Shown here in pieces: positions 46,993 through 57,600 of a DNA stretch of 64,000 nt. The notes under the pieces were generated by a model. That model was not told the origin of the DNA and ran no database searches. It saw only the letters and a program-made list of their open reading frames with translations. The translations under genes were made by a program, and so were the position numbers. Origin of the DNA: Desmodesmus armatus (Eukaryota; Chlorophyta; Chlorophyceae; Sphaeropleales; Scenedesmaceae). Numbering within the stretch: position 1 is the stretch's first letter; every line of letters starts with the position of its first letter. Location: assembly GCA_007449985.2 (NCBI GenBank), contig VIIQ02000002.1, positions 1 to 64,000 on the forward strand. The letters run 5' to 3'.

Positions 46993-47470
46993 CAGGTTGT
47001 CTCAGTGGCCTGTCAGGCAGGATGTGTTCAGCAAGCTGCACGACACAGACGCTTGATTTTGCTAGCATGTGTCCTACGTACGGGATTCTGGACCAGCACT
47101 GAGCAGTAACCCGGTAAGCGACCCAGCATTTAGCTGCCATCGTGCAAGCGGCCCAGCACTCGGCCGTGTTCAGCGGGATTTCTGCCGCTTGTACTGCAAC
47201 TTCTACCGCAACAACAGACATGTTGGCAGAACTGTGATATGCCCTGGCAGCTGGCATGCTGCTGTGTGGGGGCGCACAGGTGAAGCTCACAAAGCAGCAA
47301 ATTCTTGGCAGAGCAGCAATTGCCTGGTTTTTCAATTGCAACCAAGCACCACTGCTGTGAAGAAGGGGTCAGGCAGTTCTTACAGCTGCGGAGGTCTCCA
47401 GTTTTGCTGCATATTCTATTGGCATGTAGATGGCTATGGGGCCAAACAGGAGCATGTCTCAGGCATGCCA
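46993..47470. repeat. Dispersed repeat R2, copy a
   Basis: Diverged similarity to 48,431-48,695 in the same orientation, with shared blocks GTCTCAGTGGCCTGT, ATGCCCTGGCAGCTGGC, TTGGCAGAGCAGCA and GCTGCATAT. The copies differ by large deletions. No coding frame is conserved. Confidence 0.6.
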
Positions 47471-47754
47471 GTGTAAAGTATTGATAGCGAGAACAGGTGG
47501 AGTTGGACCACCACCAGGAAGGAACAGCAGCAGCAGCACCTCTGCTATGGTGCCACTGCCACTGCCCCATGGCCCTGACCGCAGGTTCTCGGGTAGGGCT
47601 GTGCCTGAGGAGACAAGGATGTGTTCAATGAGTGTGGAAATTGCATGTAGTAGCCAGGCAAACGGAACACCCCCCAGCACACTTGGCGTGTGTGCGTAGC
47701 CGGCCGCAGCTTTGACGGGAAACGCGTGGGGTGTTCAAAACAGAATTACAGGCT

Positions 47755-47880
47755 GGTTCCTTGACGGTCTTGCGCTTGTGGCTCCGGCCCCCTGCAGCAA
47801 GCAAACCACATCAGCGCAGTCCTTTCCATTTCAAACTGCATGCAGCTGCCTCAGGCACAGCCCAGACCTTTAGACTATCT
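47755..47880. repeat. Dispersed repeat R3, copy a
   Basis: Shares GGCCCCTGCAGCAA-like and AGCTGCCTCAGGCACAGCCC blocks with 54,325-54,430 in the same orientation. Confidence 0.55.
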
Positions 47881-48279
47881 CTCAAATGCAAAGATCAATT
47901 TGTGCTGCTCTCCGCAGTGCACCCGTGCTACAACGGGTGGTTATGTTACTGTCATGGCACTACAAAACAACAATACGCAATCGCCTATTTCAAGACCGCA
48001 GTTCCATTATTGCGGAATAAATGCTCGGCTGCCACTGCATGCTGCTGGCTGGGCATCGCAAGCATGCAGCAGCTGCTGCAGAGGCTTGACACCTGCTGTG
48101 TGGCGTACTGTGCAGTGGTGAACGGGGTTCGATTGCTGGGTGCCTCCGAATGTGTCTCTTTAGTGCAATGGGACCACCACTTGCACCATTGGATTTGTGT
48201 ACCGTACCTTGCTTGGGACCCATGTGGGTAGGCGACTCGATTGTTGAAGTTTCGCTCTCACACAATGAGGTGGCTGCCT

Positions 48280-48410
48280 TGCTGCCACCTCATGGCTGCC
48301 TTGCTGCCAAGAATCTTATCTTCATTTGATTTCCTCTTACTCGAGCTGCATCTTCAGCACTAGGCTCTTCACGGACAAGGTGAGTCAGTCGTGACAGGTG
48401 CTTGCCTGCT
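48280..48410. repeat. Dispersed repeat R4, copy a
   Basis: Shares GGCTGCCTTGCTGCCAAGA, CTTACTCGAGCTGCAT and GTCGTGACAGG(T)GCTTGCCT-type blocks with 53,875-54,000 in the same orientation. Confidence 0.6.
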
Positions 48411-48430
48411 GTGAAGGTGGTGGGTTCTCG

Positions 48431-48695
48431 CAGGCTGTCTCAGCGGCCTGTTGGGCTCGGACTAATATCAGTGCATCATTGCAGTATGCCCTGGCAGCTG
48501 GCGCGTAGTTGATGTGAGGGGGTCACGGGTTCACAAGGCGGCCAACTCATGGCAGAGCAGCAGCCAGCGCCAGCTACTGTGAAGTAGAGGTCAGTGCTTC
48601 CTGCTGTTTCCAGTTGCACTGCTGCATATGCCATTGGCCTGAGGATGCCTATACCGTAGCTATGGACCTGGCCAGCAGCATGTCTATGTGTACTG
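48431..48695. repeat. Dispersed repeat R2, copy b
   Basis: Second copy of the family at 46,993-47,470, shortened by deletion; the two lie about 1.2 kb apart as a diverged direct repeat. Confidence 0.6.
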
Positions 48696-49641
48696 ACACT
48701 GCAGATATTGATGGTTCTGCTGGCGCTTGTACCCAATGCCCCACCAGTTCAGCCGCAGCAGGCATGAAACAGCGTTCTCATAAAGATAAAGATAAAGATA
48801 CAGAGACACCCCCTTGGTCTCTTAACGCCATAGGACTTCGTCCCATTGGCCTCGCGTCCGTTGAGGACGGCTCTTCATACCAACACGCCTGGGGGTCTAG
48901 GGCAATGGCACTCGTGGCCACATCTCACTCCCCAGGGGCACACCTCATGCATCATGCATGGAGTTTGAGGCAGCACAGCCACTGGATGCCACACACATGC
49001 AATCTTGGCACTTGTCCCACCAACCCGCAGATGACGCAGCAGCTCCTGATCCCACACAGAGCCACATGCAGGGCTAGAAGCGGTGGCTGGGGGTCCAGCC
49101 CTGTTGCAACGCTTGTTCACGACGTGAAGCCAACTTTTATGGGGGGAGGTTGTTACAAGTGGATACTTTCACCGCTGAGCGGTACTCTCCACACGGGATG
49201 AACAGGGAAGACACACCTGCAAGAAAAACCTGCAGCAAGACCGGCAAACAAGACCAGCCCCCCAAAAAAAAACACCACCAAGGGCAACTGCCACACACAC
49301 CAGGTATAGGATCGTGCATTCATGACTCAGCTGCAAGCTGGTAGTCTCCACACACCGTGCACGCACACACATGGGTCAGTCTTTCAGACAAGTCTCAACA
49401 TAGGCAGAAGTTAACAGATCAAGCCAATCATTTGCTGTGCTAGCACGCAGAGCAGGACCCACAACACAGCTACTACTAGTGCTCCTGCTGCCAATGCTAA
49501 GGTGTCAGAGTGCCGTACCCCGAGCCTGAGCAACTGCGTAGACAGGGGTGAACTTGTCGCACGGTGCAAGCAGGCTGGGTAGGGCATAACAGCCACATAG
49601 CGGTCCGGTTGCTGAATAGGCCCCAAACAGATTGCCCTTAC

Positions 49642-49793
49642 CCAGCAGGTGCCTTCTATACACGTCCATAGCTGCCGCATGTTGCATGATGCAACGGGCC
49701 AGCTGAGTTTGGTGGGTGGTGCCGAACACAAGCTGCATGCACCGCTGCACTGAGTCCCCACCACCATAGGCAAATACTGAAGCATACTTGTCC
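49642..49793 (-). pseudogene. Orphan exon-like fragment
   Basis: On the minus strand a 152-bp open stretch is bounded by a good acceptor (ATAATATCAG) and a good donor (CTGG|GTAAGG). It reads YGGGDSVQRCMQLVFGTTHQ and then LARCIMQHAAAMDVYRRHLL, far less repetitive than the surroundings. The helical spacing vaguely recalls a PUF/pumilio repeat, but I do not call it. No neighbouring exons could be attached, so it is either a lone fragment in the repeat mosaic or part of an unrecognised small gene. Confidence 0.4.
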
Positions 49794-49806
49794 CTGATAT
49801 TATCAT

Positions 49807-49860
49807 ATGCGGTTTTATGCAGTGCTGTGGTGTATGCGATTTTATGCAGTGCTGTGGTGT
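49807..49860. repeat. 27-bp tandem duplication
   Basis: Two adjacent 27-bp units, ATGCGGTTTTATGCAGTGCT plus GTGGTGT, differing at one base. Confidence 0.9.
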
Positions 49861-50339
49861 ATTTATGTTAACCATAAAATATACTAGGGGGACGCTTGGC
49901 CCCTGAGTGGGGGACGCTGCTCTGGTGTCCCCTGTCCCCCAACCATTTTATGTGCCAGGCCACTCACATAAAATCCAGCAACCTCGACAAAAGGCATCCC
50001 CAGGCCCAGCTGCTCCGTACAGAAGCATTAGGGACAAGCCTCAGCATGTCTGCACCGCAGCATATGAATCTGCTGCCCTGGCCAGCACGGTTGCCATCCC
50101 TCATGACTCAACCCCCAACTGCACAGCATCAGGACTCCACCAGCCAAGCAGACCTCGCAGCTCTGCACAGAAACATTACGTTTATCATGGAAGCTACATT
50201 CGACTTGTTCCCAGCGTGTTTGTCTGTGATACTGTTGATGTTGACCTTGCTGATCTGTGACTGAGTTTGCAACATGTGCCGTTTTCAGTAGCTGCTGTTT
50301 AGAATGATAGCACGGCCAGCATTGGGCGGACTCTGCATG

Positions 50340-50775
50340 GCAAGGCCCTGGGTAGACAAGGTTTTCGTTGAAAAGGCGGAGCCTTAGGGCTCCTGCTCCT
50401 TTTCAACTACAACCTTGGTCAGAAGTGATATCACTCATCGACATCGATGTGTGAGAGTTGAGTATAGTTGTGTGAGAGTTGCCTGTGTACCCTTATAGCA
50501 GTAGTACTGCAAGTATGTCCAAAAGGCCTTTTCAACTACAAGGTTTTAGAAGGCCTTGTCAACTGCAAAGTTGTCCAGACAACCTTGTTCTGCCACACCC
50601 CAGACCCTTTTCAATTGCGTAACTTGTTCAGAAGCTGAGGTTCTGCACACATCAGTGCATTACCTGTAGCAGCACTGGGAGGCCTTTTCGATTAAAAAAT
50701 CTGAGGTTTTCACAGATCAGTGCATCAACTGTAGCAGGACAATGACGAGGGAGGCCTTTCAACTTCAAACTTTTG
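50340..50775. repeat. Degenerate tandem repeat with GGCCTTTTCAACT motif
   Basis: Imperfect repeats of a GGCCTTTTCAACTACAA-like unit and of GAGGTT(C/T)... CAGATCAGTGCAT-like units recur at irregular spacing. The stretch has no open frame of note. Confidence 0.6.
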
Positions 50776-50835
50776 TCAATGAGTGATGTGAGTGGTGAGC
50801 CCATCACTGCAGGTGATAACATTGCGGTTCCAATC

Positions 50836-50896
50836 TTGGGGGAGGGGGGGCAGGGGGGCTGCGGGGGGGGGGGGGGGGCAAGGGGGGCGACTGGGG
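50836..50896. repeat. G-run cluster (potential G-quadruplex)
   Basis: At least five runs of six or more G, one of about 18, within about 60 bases on the + strand. A long C-run lies at 51,237-51,262. No associated gene. Confidence 0.85.
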
Positions 50897-52500
50897 GTCT
50901 CTTTTTCCAAGTCCGCCAGTGTTGCACCAGTTGACTGTTGCAGTCTTGACAACCACCCTGGCAGTGTACACCGCTAGCAGCAATCTGATCAGCTCAGTGC
51001 TCTGCAGCGTCACCGCTTGCCATCCAGTTGGTAGGAGTGTGCCCTCCCCCGCCCCTTATCTGCCATGGTGCTGAAGTTCCCTCCTTCCTTGCTGCCAAAC
51101 CCCTCCTGTGCAACTCACCACTCCTTGTTACCTCTGTTGTCAACTCGCCAGCTTCATCCCCACCCAGTATTCGTACCCCATACATTCTCTCAGCCTGCCT
51201 TCATGTTGTCTCAATGCTTTTGCACAGCCCATCTCCCCCTCCCCCCCCCCCCCCCCCCCCAGGGTATCCCTGTCTCACTTAACTTCAATACTGGAACTAG
51301 AAGCAAGATGTGCTTTGCCAGGTTGACTTGCAACTGCTAGTAAACGAGTGTCGCTACCAATACGTTCTGCGGCTTCTACCCCTCCCCCCTGCTGCCACAG
51401 TACAATGATCCCTGCTTCCATTGCTGGCTGCTTTAGCGTCTGCAAGTCATCCTCCGCCCCCTCCTCCCTCCTATGCTTGCGCACACACCTGCTGAGTTTG
51501 TTCCCCAAATTGCCAGCTCCTGCTCCCAACCCACATGTCGCTCCGTCCTCACAGCCCTCCCTTCTTGTTCGCTCAGGCACTTGCACAGCCCCCCCCTGTC
51601 ATGCCTGCCCCACGGATGCTGCAAACTGGTACTGCAGTCTGCCAGCAACATGTACCGCCCCATGTTCAGTTTCAACTCCTTCTGCCATTGCCAGCCCTGA
51701 CTTAGTACTTAGTAAGTATCCCCATGCTGCCTCTCGGCCACCCCTGTGCCACAAGCTCCCTTTCAGCCATCGCCTCAAACCACACACTCCCTGCCTGCCA
51801 ACAACACACACTCCCTAGTCTCCATCTACGATGCTGTTGCTGCAGCGGCGTCACCAGCGATTGGTACTAAATAGCCAACTCCTACAGGATCCTCTAGCTA
51901 GAGGTGACCCAGGCCAGCTAGCTACTGCAGTCTAATTTGACAGTAGGCATCTACAGTGGACCCGCCAGGGTGGCAGCGTACCCGCCTTGCTGTGCCCAAC
52001 AGCAGCAACTGTTGACAGGGATTCCGAGTGGCCCGGCTGTGCGTAGCTTCAATCTGTCCAACATGTTGACAACGAAAGTCCAGCTAGCAACGACAACTAG
52101 TTTGCGGTTCTGTGGCATGCTCTTTGGTTGCGTGCATGGCTACGTGCATGGCTAATTTGCGTGTGGGAGCTTGGAGGTCTTAGCTGCCACAAATCACTTG
52201 CAACGTAAATTGATTGATGACAATGCAGCTAGCAGCCTTCCTAGCAGCCACGCGGGGTGACCGTTGCCTGACAGTTGCATGTCAGGTGGCAACCGCAGCC
52301 AATCCGGTGTATCCAGGCCTCGTGATGCACTTTTAGTTTGCCTCACGCGTGATCAAGACATTGCCTTAGTTACGCTGCCAGCCGTGCCCTGTGCAGCCCG
52401 CACGGAGCACCAACGTATACCAATGTTGACAGACAGGGTCAACTTAGGTGGCGGGGCTCCGCCAAAAACTACCCGAACCAGTTATGGGTCAACATGAACC

Positions 52501-53800
52501 GGGTTGCCAGGGGTGCTGCCAAAGTTCACAGAGCACACACCCAGATATGTCAGATCTAGATCCATGTACAAGCCGAAGTGCTACAATGCCATCAGGCATG
52601 GCAGCGATGAAAACAGTTATGTAGGCCATTAATAGCAGTTGGGTACACTTCCAACAAGTCTGGTGCTGCTCAGCTCTGGTGCTGAGACCTGGAAGCCATA
52701 AGTTTGACTCGTTGAAGTATGTCCCTCACCAAAAGCTGCCAAATCAACAGGTGACATTTGTTACTCTTTAGATGGTTGCTTCGTAGACGTGCACTGAACA
52801 TGCTCTGTCCTGTCACTGCTCATCTCTAGCCATATGGATGCATCCGCTGGGCTGTGCGCCGTGGAGGCATGCCGGCCTCGTCGATGTTTGGCACGGTGAA
52901 AGTTTTATAACACTATTACTGCGGCAGAGCTTAGCAGGCAAGGGCGCAAGCGACTGGAGTGCTGTATGCAGACAACAGCAGCAGCAGTTGGAACCACCTT
53001 CCCTCAGGCCCATAGACTGTCTGGCAGGGCCCTGTTCCTGACAACAATTGGGTGTAGACATACAGAAGTGTCACTGAGGAGCAGCACTGGCTCTCTGCGT
53101 CGAAAGTTCTCTGGACAGGACTCAGTGCAGGGTATTCAGCAGTCGCAGTTCTTTGCCTCGGCCACACAGCCTGTGACAGGTGCGCAGTAAGCTGCGGGCA
53201 GCCCCCATGGGCACCATCATCAGCCAATAGTCGCATGCATGAAGCACTTGCTGTATGGCTGCAACACTGCAACCCCTGTGGTGCTGATGTGCTGGGCCAG
53301 CACAGCTACTGCAGGACAACTCCCTGGTCATGAGCAGTGTTGCTGTAGGAATGGGGAAGCTGGCAAGCAGTCAGGGGTACCAGGGCAATAGGTGGCAGGG
53401 TATGATGGCATGCCACGTCACGCAGCAGGCACTTTTTGCATACATGGATGGTTGTGCCGCGGCATGTGTTGCAAGGATGGCTGCTTTAGTAAAGTAGCTT
53501 TACACTGCAGCCTTCAAGCAGCCCGTTACATAGCAACAGGGCTTGCGGGGGCTACTTGTCTGAAAGCAGTTTTGCATGTGACTTCTTGCAATGTGCAGGT
53601 ATTGCTACTGCCTGGTCTCTCTGCAGTCAAGTAGTTGCCCACATCAAGGTGGCTCTGTGATGGCAGGCATGGACCCTGCAGCGGCTCATCACCCACTCAA
53701 GTGAGTCGCTCACCCACTGCACGGCCCAGGCCTGCTGGTGACTATGACAGTGCTGCTGGAAGTATGTACATCCACATAGCTTGCGCGAATGTGTGCAAGC
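52501..53800 (+). repeat. Dispersed repeat R1, copy 2
   Basis: Direct-orientation counterpart of 12,362-13,690. Its last part (about 53,715-53,800) is inverted relative to copy 1. No CACTA termini were found around this copy. Confidence 0.75.
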
Positions 53801-53874
53801 ATCAAGTCTTACTCTTACCACCTCTTACCATCCCTCGATGCCCTCTCTCATGTGGATGTCGATCTCACACATTG

Positions 53875-54000
53875 AGGCTGCCTTGCTGCCAAGACTTTGA
53901 ATTGTCCTTCTGCATTTTCCCCCTTACTCGGGCTGCATGTTCATCACTACAGGCTATTGACGGACAAATTGAGATCTGTCGTGACAGGTCCTTGCCTACC
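53875..54000. repeat. Dispersed repeat R4, copy b
   Basis: Second copy of the family at 48,280-48,410, directly downstream of R1 copy 2. Confidence 0.6.
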
Positions 54001-54324
54001 GACTGCGGTATGGTAAAGAGTCCACCACAAACCTACAGCCAGGTGGGGAGACAGCATACTTGCGTCTGCCCCTCCCCCTGTATCCGTTAGGCTCTCTGGA
54101 TCACTGACTTCTACCCCCCTGTCGGTTGTTGGCTGCCGTCCCGTACTGTTGCTCCCCCTTGGGACGGGTCGCTGGACCCCCAACCCTCGGGAATTTAGGC
54201 TGTTGGTCCTATTGACCCCTAACCCCCCTTTGAGTTGAGGCTTGGCGTCTCCCCTCCATGGCTGTAGGTTTGTGGTGGATACCTGACAGACTATCGTATT
54301 GCTGCCATGTCCACCATGTCAGCT

Positions 54325-54430
54325 CTGGTTGCTCGATCCATGATCGGCTCCGGCCCCTGCAGCAACCCTCAACAGCAGTACAGCCCTTCCCTTGAGCAAG
54401 CTGCCTCAGGCACAGCCCAAATTGAAATGT
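54325..54430. repeat. Dispersed repeat R3, copy b
   Basis: Second copy of the family at 47,755-47,880, lying just upstream of the + strand giant-gene copy. Confidence 0.55.
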
Positions 54431-54689
54431 ACTGAGGGAAAGGGGGGGGGGGTAGTACTGCCCCCCTTACCCGGGATCGGGGACTTGAAAGCCGCCTCGG
54501 TGAACCTGAGTTAACATTCAGAAACACTGACTGTTCAGCCGCAAAATCAAGATGGTTGATAACGACCGACGAACGGTCCTATCCGTGCCCACGGATAGCC
54601 GGCGACGGTTGCAAAAAAAAAAATGGCAGATTGGCAACATGTGCTGCCTTTCGTTGTGAAGGCGCAAATGTCCACTGGAGTGCGCACGA

Positions 54690-57600
54690 CGATCCGTCGG
54701 CATGTCGCTGTGAGCAGACTCCGGTCAGTGCAGCGCGGACTCAAGGGCGCATGGACGCTGCGGTAAGCAAGGCAGACACTGCTGAGGCCGTCAGTAGCAT
54801 TGCTCCTTATGTTTTCAGAAGGATTCGCTGTCTATAAGTAACCCTCACCTGCTTTGCCTGCTTGACTGTACAGTCAAACACATGTATGCTGAGAACCTCC
54901 TGCCCCCTCGTTCTCGCCAGGTTTGGACCCTCCTCTTAGTCTGAGGTGTGACTGGACGCCTCCCACAGCACTGACTGCCAGCATGACCTCCTGTGAGACA
55001 AAGGTCGCTGTAGGACAAGGTGTTTCATGGCATGACGCTGGACAGCTGAGCGGTGTGTTTCCCTTCAAGCACCTCAAGGCCTCTGACGACCAGGCTGCTC
55101 CCACATGGCTGCTGGCACAGCTGCACCGCTTTGTCGCTGCCCTTCAAGAACAGGTGGGTACCTGTACTGCTGTTCAAGCCCTGAGGCCTTTTGGCAGCCA
55201 TAAGCCTCGATGCCGCAGATATGCTCTCAGACCACCCGTTGTCCCACAGCGTCAAGTTGCGGCTTCCAAAGTTGGAGCAGCTTTCAAGCTGCTGCGCAGC
55301 ACGCCACCTTTGTTTGACCGCTGACCGTTTGCACATGCCTTGATAGTCAGTAGCACACCTGTGAGATGTTTGACTTGCGTTCACACAGCCACATTTGCCC
55401 TGCCTGCAGGCTCCCGTCGCCGCCCTATGGCCTGGCCTATCTCCCAGCCAGCTGTCCCACCTGCGATCCACCCTGCACCTGCTGCATGACCCTGGGCCAG
55501 GGCTGCATGTGGAGTGGCTGCAAGCGTTTGGCTGTGCGCTGATGCCCTTGGTGCCAACATCACCCGCAGCATTGCAGCCTGAACACGTGGCCCTGTACTT
55601 GGTGCTGCCCGACGCCTGGACCTTTGCACCACACAGGTGGGGCCGGGGGTAATTGCAATAGCCCTTGCAACCACTATGACTAAGCCTGACAGCAGCAGCT
55701 GGCTTTGCCAAAGACACTGAATGGATCATTACCTGTAGCAGTGGCGATCAACATTCTGCAGGGCTGTTGTGCTGGGCGTCACAACAGAGCAGGATGGATC
55801 ATCCGTGGCACCCTGATGGCTGGCATCCTGCAAGGTTCCATGATTATGGCAATATCATCATGAGAATGTGTGCCAAATGCACCCAAACCTGACACCCTGT
55901 TCTTGCTGCTGCCCTGCTGTTGTGACCATCACATTGATTGCAGCTACCCTGGTGTCATGCAGTTCAGCTCTGCCAGCAGCAAGGCTTCCTGCCTGTATGT
56001 TGGCTCCGTGGAAGCAGAACAGTACAGCGCACTCATAAACACCATGCATATGATCATCACACAGCAGCAGGAGCTGAAGGCAAGTGACAAGGGCAAGGGG
56101 CAGCGGCAGTCCCATTTTCAGCGTACGCCAGCTTTCATAGTCTCAGTGATCACAGAAGCATTGTCCCTCCTGTCAGAAGACCCAGAGGCAGGTGACAGTG
56201 GTGGGGACGGGGCCAGCAGGGGCCTGCTGCAGCAGGACTCCGACACAGTCATCAGCATCACCCCACCCCGAGGGGGCTTCACTGATGTGGGGAGGCACAC
56301 TGGCGCCTCACCCAAGGCCACCAGCTGGCCGGTGCTACGGTCAATGTTCCAGGTGGGTTTAGGGTGCATGTGCCAGCACTTCATCTTGGACATGCTGCAA
56401 CACCAATAGGCTGCGTCACGTACTTCTTTGCCAGCACTGCAGGGTGGAGCATCCTGCAGTACCAGGGTGCACTGCATTAGCTGTGCAGTGTGCAATCAGG
56501 GTGGCATGCAGCACACTAGTACGGCAGCTGCTGTTTACAGTACATGCAGTTGGCACTTCTCAGCGCCTTGGGCCTGCACATGTGCTGTTGCTGTCTTGCT
56601 GACATTACATGTCCCACAGATGTGCGACATCAGCTGCATGATCAAGCTCACAAGCCAAGAAACAGTTCCAGCATGCCACATGTACTTCAAATTTGCAACT
56701 TGCTGTTCTCCCTGCATCCTGCAGGTGCTGCTGCAGCTGCGAGCGCCCAGCAGCATGGCAGATGATTCCTCAGCCGCCTCCGAGCTGCAGCAGCTCTTTG
56801 ACCAGACCATGCTGCAGTTTGAGGTGTGGCTGACGCAGCAGCTGCTGCAGCAGCTGACACCTGCTACAAGCCGTGCCGGTTGCCGTCACTGCCTGCATGA
56901 CCATGCTGCAGTCAGTGGCAGGCAAGGCAGCAGAACTGGCAGTAGCAGGTGTGGATGTAGCTGCTGTGGAGGCTGCATGCACAGCAGCACGGCACCACAT
57001 GGACACAGCGCTGGGCCAGCGGCAGGAGCAAGCTGCTGCCGGTTTTGCACTGCCGGCAGATGCTGCTGCAGCTGCAGGCTCCTGGAGGCTTCCTAGCGGC
57101 ATCCTGCCAGCAGAGCAGCCAGCCATGCAGCAGCAGCAGGGTCTGCAGGCTTCTAAAGACAGGTCAGAAGCCAACCTGCACACTCTGGAGTTCGTTCCAA
57201 CAGGCCCCAGCAGCGGCAACAGTTTCCTGCAGCAGCTGGGACCCCTGAAGGGTCTGCTGAGCAATGCCAGCACAGCCGGGTGCCTCAAGGGAGGGAGTGT
57301 GGAGGCCCAGCACAGCCTCAGGAGCTTTGAGCGGCTGCTATTCTCTCGGGCAGCAGCTGTGTTTGATCATCCAGCACTGACAGTAGATGCGGTTGCAGCA
57401 CTGGCCAGCACTGTCGACACCTACAGGGTGGCGCTTACAGCCTTCAAGAAAAGCCTTGCAGGCTTTCATGACAGCAGTCATGGTGGGGGTGAGGACGCCG
57501 CTGCCAGCAACTCCACGGCTTGCGCAGCAGCAGCTGCTGTGGTGTCAAGCCTTGTGGCTGAGCTGCGCAGCAGGGAGGTTTGGTGGGATGGCTGCCTTCT

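Larger units (their letters stand above)
46712..54690. other. Gene-poor repeat mosaic
   Basis: Outside the individually listed repeats and the orphan exon-like fragment at 49,642-49,793, I see no supported gene in this 8-kb interval. It carries members of at least four diverged repeat families (R1-R4) in shuffled order, homopolymer C and G tracts and short tandem duplications, as expected of old transposon debris separating the F-box/WD40 gene from the second giant-gene copy. Confidence 0.6.

Noticed and set aside
49411..49875. 154-codon minus-strand frame with a C-terminal hydrophobic segment, as a tail-anchored protein
   Set aside because: It overlaps the exon-like fragment in another frame, and the start lies in the 27-bp tandem duplication; the hydrophobic stretch alone is weak evidence.
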